Of a DNA stretch of 64,000 nt, positions 61,941-64,000 are shown piece by piece; positions within the stretch are counted from its first letter, which is position 1; each line of letters opens with the position of its first letter. The notes under the pieces are model-generated. The model was not told the origin of the DNA. It made no database searches and was given only the letters and a program-made list of their open reading frames with translations. Source of the DNA: Shewanella piezotolerans WP3 (GTDB lineage: Bacteria; Pseudomonadota; Gammaproteobacteria; Enterobacterales; Shewanellaceae); NCBI RefSeq assembly GCF_000014885.1, contig NC_011566.1, positions 2,771,501 to 2,835,500 on the forward strand, in the 5' to 3' direction. A program made the translations under genes and the position numbers.

Positions 61941-63082
61941 GCCAGTTCAACAATTCGCCTGTACTAGCACTAGCTAAAGACCTTATTTCTCGACCTTCAG
62001 TCACACCACTGGATGAGGGTTGTCAAACTTTGATGGCCGATAGACTAAAAGATGCCGGTTTCAATATTGAAGATATGGTGTTTGAAGACACCACCAATAT
62101 GTGGGCGAGAAAAGGCACACAGAGTCCCGTATTCTGTTTTGCAGGTCATACCGATGTTGTCCCCGTTGGCGATCTCAATCGCTGGCATACACCTCCCTTT
62201 GAGCCCGTCGTAATTGATGATTACCTCCATGGTCGTGGCGCTGCTGACATGAAAGGCTCACTCGCAGCGATGGTTGTCGCCACAGAGCGATTCGTAAAGA
62301 AGCATCCAGATCATAAAGGCTCTATCGCGTTCCTCATTACCAGTGATGAAGAGGGACCGTTTATTAACGGTACTACACGCGTCATCGATACCTTAGAAGC
62401 TCGTAATGAAAAAATTACTTGGTCACTTGTCGGTGAACCATCATCTACTCATAAGCTAGGCGATATTGTCAAAAATGGCCGCCGCGGTAGCTTAACAGGC
62501 AATTTAACGGTTAAAGGGATGCAAGGCCATGTTGCCTACCCTCACCTTGCTGATAACCCAATACATAAAGCTTCTCCAGCACTAGATGAACTAGCGCGTA
62601 TGAAATGGGATAACGGCAATGAGTTCTTTCCACCGACTAGCTTTCAAATAGCCAATATCAACGGTGGTACAGGCGCATCGAACGTCATTCCAGGCACTTT
62701 AGAGGTAATGTTTAATTTTAGATATTCCACTGAAGTCACCGCAGAGATCCTAATTGAGCGAGTGCTCAATATCCTTGATGCCCATGGGTTAGATTACGAT
62801 ATCAATTGGATATTCAATGGGCTACCTTTTCTAACTGGTGATGGTCCATTACTTGATGCTACCCGTGATGCGATTAAAAAAGTGACGGGACTAGACACTG
62901 ATCCGCAAACATCAGGTGGTACCTCCGATGGTCGCTTTATTGCACCGACCGGAGCACATGTTCTTGAATTAGGGCCTGTCAACGCCACAATTCATAAGGT
63001 CAATGAGTGTGTAAAAGTATCAGATCTTGAGCAACTTACGCTGTGCTACGAAGCTATTTTGGAAAACTTACTTTGCCAATAG
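61937..63082 (+). CDS. dapE: Succinyl-diaminopimelate desuccinylase
   Basis: A 381-residue M20-family metallohydrolase that removes succinate from N-succinyl-LL-diaminopimelate in lysine and peptidoglycan synthesis. Metal-site motifs: FCFAGHTDVVPVGDLNRW, LHGRGAADMKGSLAAMV, SDEEGPFINGT, SLVGEPSST and TSGGTSDGRFIAP near the C-terminus. The ATG at 61937 overlaps the upstream stop; a GTG four codons earlier is rejected. Confidence 0.96.
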   Translation: MSQFNNSPVLALAKDLISRPSVTPLDEGCQTLMADRLKDAGFNIEDMVFEDTTNMWARKGTQSPVFCFAGHTDVVPVGDLNRWHTPPFEPVVIDDYLHGRGAADMKGSLAAMVVATERFVKKHPDHKGSIAFLITSDEEGPFINGTTRVIDTLEARNEKITWSLVGEPSSTHKLGDIVKNGRRGSLTGNLTVKGMQGHVAYPHLADNPIHKASPALDELARMKWDNGNEFFPPTSFQIANINGGTGASNVIPGTLEVMFNFRYSTEVTAEILIERVLNILDAHGLDYDINWIFNGLPFLTGDGPLLDATRDAIKKVTGLDTDPQTSGGTSDGRFIAPTGAHVLELGPVNATIHKVNECVKVSDLEQLTLCYEAILENLLCQ

Positions 63083-63750
63083 CCTTGCCTCATCTTTACG
63101 GACTTAGCAGTGCTCATTTAGTTGAGTACTGCGGCTTTCAACTCGAAACAGAAACCGCGATCGCATTTGATAAAATGCGCATAGCAGCCGCGAAAGACGG
63201 TATCGCGATAGAAATATGTTCCGCATTTCGAGACTTTGATCGACAACAGCTTATTTGGAATGCAAAAGCCAGCGGTAAGCGAGTGTTGCTCGATTCAGAC
63301 TCAAAGCCTGTTGACGTTGATAAAAAGAGCCCTGAGCAAATAATAGCACTAATCTTATTATGGTCAGCACTGCCAGGCACTTCACGTCATCACTGGGGAA
63401 CTGATATCGATGTTTTCGATAGCAACACTATCTCTAAAGCCAACTTGCAACTAATATCGCAAGAATACGCGTCGAATGGTCCTTGCCATCAACTTTATAG
63501 TTGGTTAGTGCAGAACGCTCCACAGTTCGGTTTTTACTTTCCTTTTCAGCATGGGTTGAGCGGCGTGAGTGCAGAGCCTTGGCATTTAAGCTATTACCCC
63601 GTAGCTAAAGGCTTTGTGGATAGTTTTGACACTCAAAGCTTACGAAAGATACTGCTGAACTCTTCAGTCTTATATAAAGAATTACTGTCCAATAATCTAG
63701 AGAGTTTGGCACAAGAATATGTTTTTCGAGTGGCGCCGACTCCGCTATAA
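63073..63750 (+). CDS. M15-family D-alanyl-D-alanine carboxypeptidase (VanY-like)
   Basis: A roughly 225-residue M15-family peptidase. The zinc site is His and Asp in SRHHWGTDIDVFD, with the third ligand His in AEPWHLSYYP, the ExxH-type motif with the catalytic Glu. ICSAFRDFDRQQLIWNAKASG precedes it. There is no signal peptide, so a cytoplasmic or recycling role is possible. The TTG at 63073 (MPIALPHLYGL) overlaps dapE by ten bases and has GGAAA upstream; a GTG at 63043 is an alternative. Confidence 0.85.
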   Translation: MPIALPHLYGLSSAHLVEYCGFQLETETAIAFDKMRIAAAKDGIAIEICSAFRDFDRQQLIWNAKASGKRVLLDSDSKPVDVDKKSPEQIIALILLWSALPGTSRHHWGTDIDVFDSNTISKANLQLISQEYASNGPCHQLYSWLVQNAPQFGFYFPFQHGLSGVSAEPWHLSYYPVAKGFVDSFDTQSLRKILLNSSVLYKELLSNNLESLAQEYVFRVAPTPL

Positions 63751-63801
63751 AACAGTATTCACTTAATATCTAATATATTCACAATTGACAGAGAATAATC
63801 C

Positions 63802-64000
63802 GTGAAAAATAAAGACTTCGCCGCCTATAGGCAGCAATATGTTATTGATAACCAGACACTAAGCTTTATTGATATTGGTCAAGGCCCAGCCCTTTTATTT
63901 GGCCACAGCTACCTGTGGGATGCGCAAATGTGGGCACCGCAGATTGAATTTTTGAGCCAATACTATCGCTGTATTGTGCCAGATCTATGGGGCCATGGCT
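63802..64000 (+). CDS. Alpha/beta hydrolase, N-terminal fragment
   Basis: The first 66 codons of a gene cut by the window edge, starting GTG (MKNKDFAAYRQQYV). LLFGHSYLWDAQMW carries the oxyanion-hole His-Gly-type motif and PDLWGHG the strand-4 motif of alpha/beta hydrolases. The catalytic Ser lies outside. Substrate cannot be inferred. Confidence 0.75.
   Translation, partial: MKNKDFAAYRQQYVIDNQTLSFIDIGQGPALLFGHSYLWDAQMWAPQIEFLSQYYRCIVPDLWGHG

Noticed and set aside
1..64000. CRISPR arrays, tRNA or rRNA genes, phage or complete insertion sequences
   Set aside because: No regularly spaced repeats, cloverleaf-like genes, integrase or complete transposase with terminal repeats were seen on reading the window.

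Overview
The window reads as a chromosomal segment of a Shewanella-like marine gammaproteobacterium. The grounds are a hya [NiFe]-hydrogenase operon followed by a full hyp set, a periplasmic and TonB-dependent route for starch and maltodextrin, a DUF3612-type regulator, a DUF3334 protein, a low to moderate GC content and an FNR/EtrA-type box. No rRNA, tRNA, CRISPR array or complete insertion sequence was seen.

Layout. (1) 1-9162, plus strand: the 3' end of the hydrogenase large subunit, hyaC, hyaD, an unusual HypF-like paralogue, hypF, then hypB-C-D-E-A behind an FNR-type promoter. The genes overlap by a few bases and end at a bidirectional terminator. (2) 9211-19916, minus strand: a Tad/Flp pilus locus (flp, tadV, an AAA ATPase, cpaB, secretin, small lipoprotein, tadZ, tadA, tadB, tadC, tadD). 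A run of ten G residues sits in the ribosome binding region of tadZ. No TadE/F/G pseudopilin gene is present. (3) 20473-26308: an accessory envelope region. An L,D-transpeptidase is translationally coupled to a transposase-like HTH protein. A divergent group holds a one-helix protein, an LTA-synthase/sulfatase-fold membrane enzyme, an overlooked 38-residue membrane peptide and an O-antigen-ligase-like protein. (4) 26390-28195: housekeeping genes (YjbQ family, an RsmB/NOP rRNA methyltransferase). (5) 28311-48351: a starch/maltodextrin regulon with an MFS sugar transporter, cytoplasmic GH13 alpha-glucosidase, TonB-dependent receptor, two exported GH13 enzymes, a GH97, an SLC45/GPH-like maltose transporter and a GH15 glucoamylase. 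Four near-identical LacI-type palindromes, TG(A/C)ATACGTATG(C/T)A, lie in its intergenic regions. A LacI-family regulator at 54500-55516 is a candidate ligand-responsive partner. (6) 48474-64000: mostly core genes (two GNAT proteins, Gre-like protein, outer-membrane protein, ribosomal oxygenase, exonuclease, CDF transporter, DUF3334, chemoreceptor, ACT protein, PTS HPr/EI/EIIA-Glc, ArsC/Spx-like protein, DapE, M15 peptidase, start of an alpha/beta hydrolase).

How the parts work together. The hya/hyp genes build and mature an uptake hydrogenase under anaerobic control. In the starch regulon, oligosaccharides would cross the outer membrane by the TonB receptor and be cut in the periplasm or on the cell surface by GH13, GH97 and GH15 enzymes. 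Maltose and glucose would then enter by the two MFS carriers, and the cytoplasmic GH13 enzyme would finish the work.

The least explained parts are the HypF-like paralogue, the G-tract at tadZ, the L,D-transpeptidase/HTH pair with the adjacent surface-polymer group, the 505-base interval before the maltose transporter (operator, small ORF, terminator-like hairpin and long palindrome), and a one-base-broken small membrane peptide upstream of the DUF3334 gene. All functional calls come from reading motifs; no database search was run.
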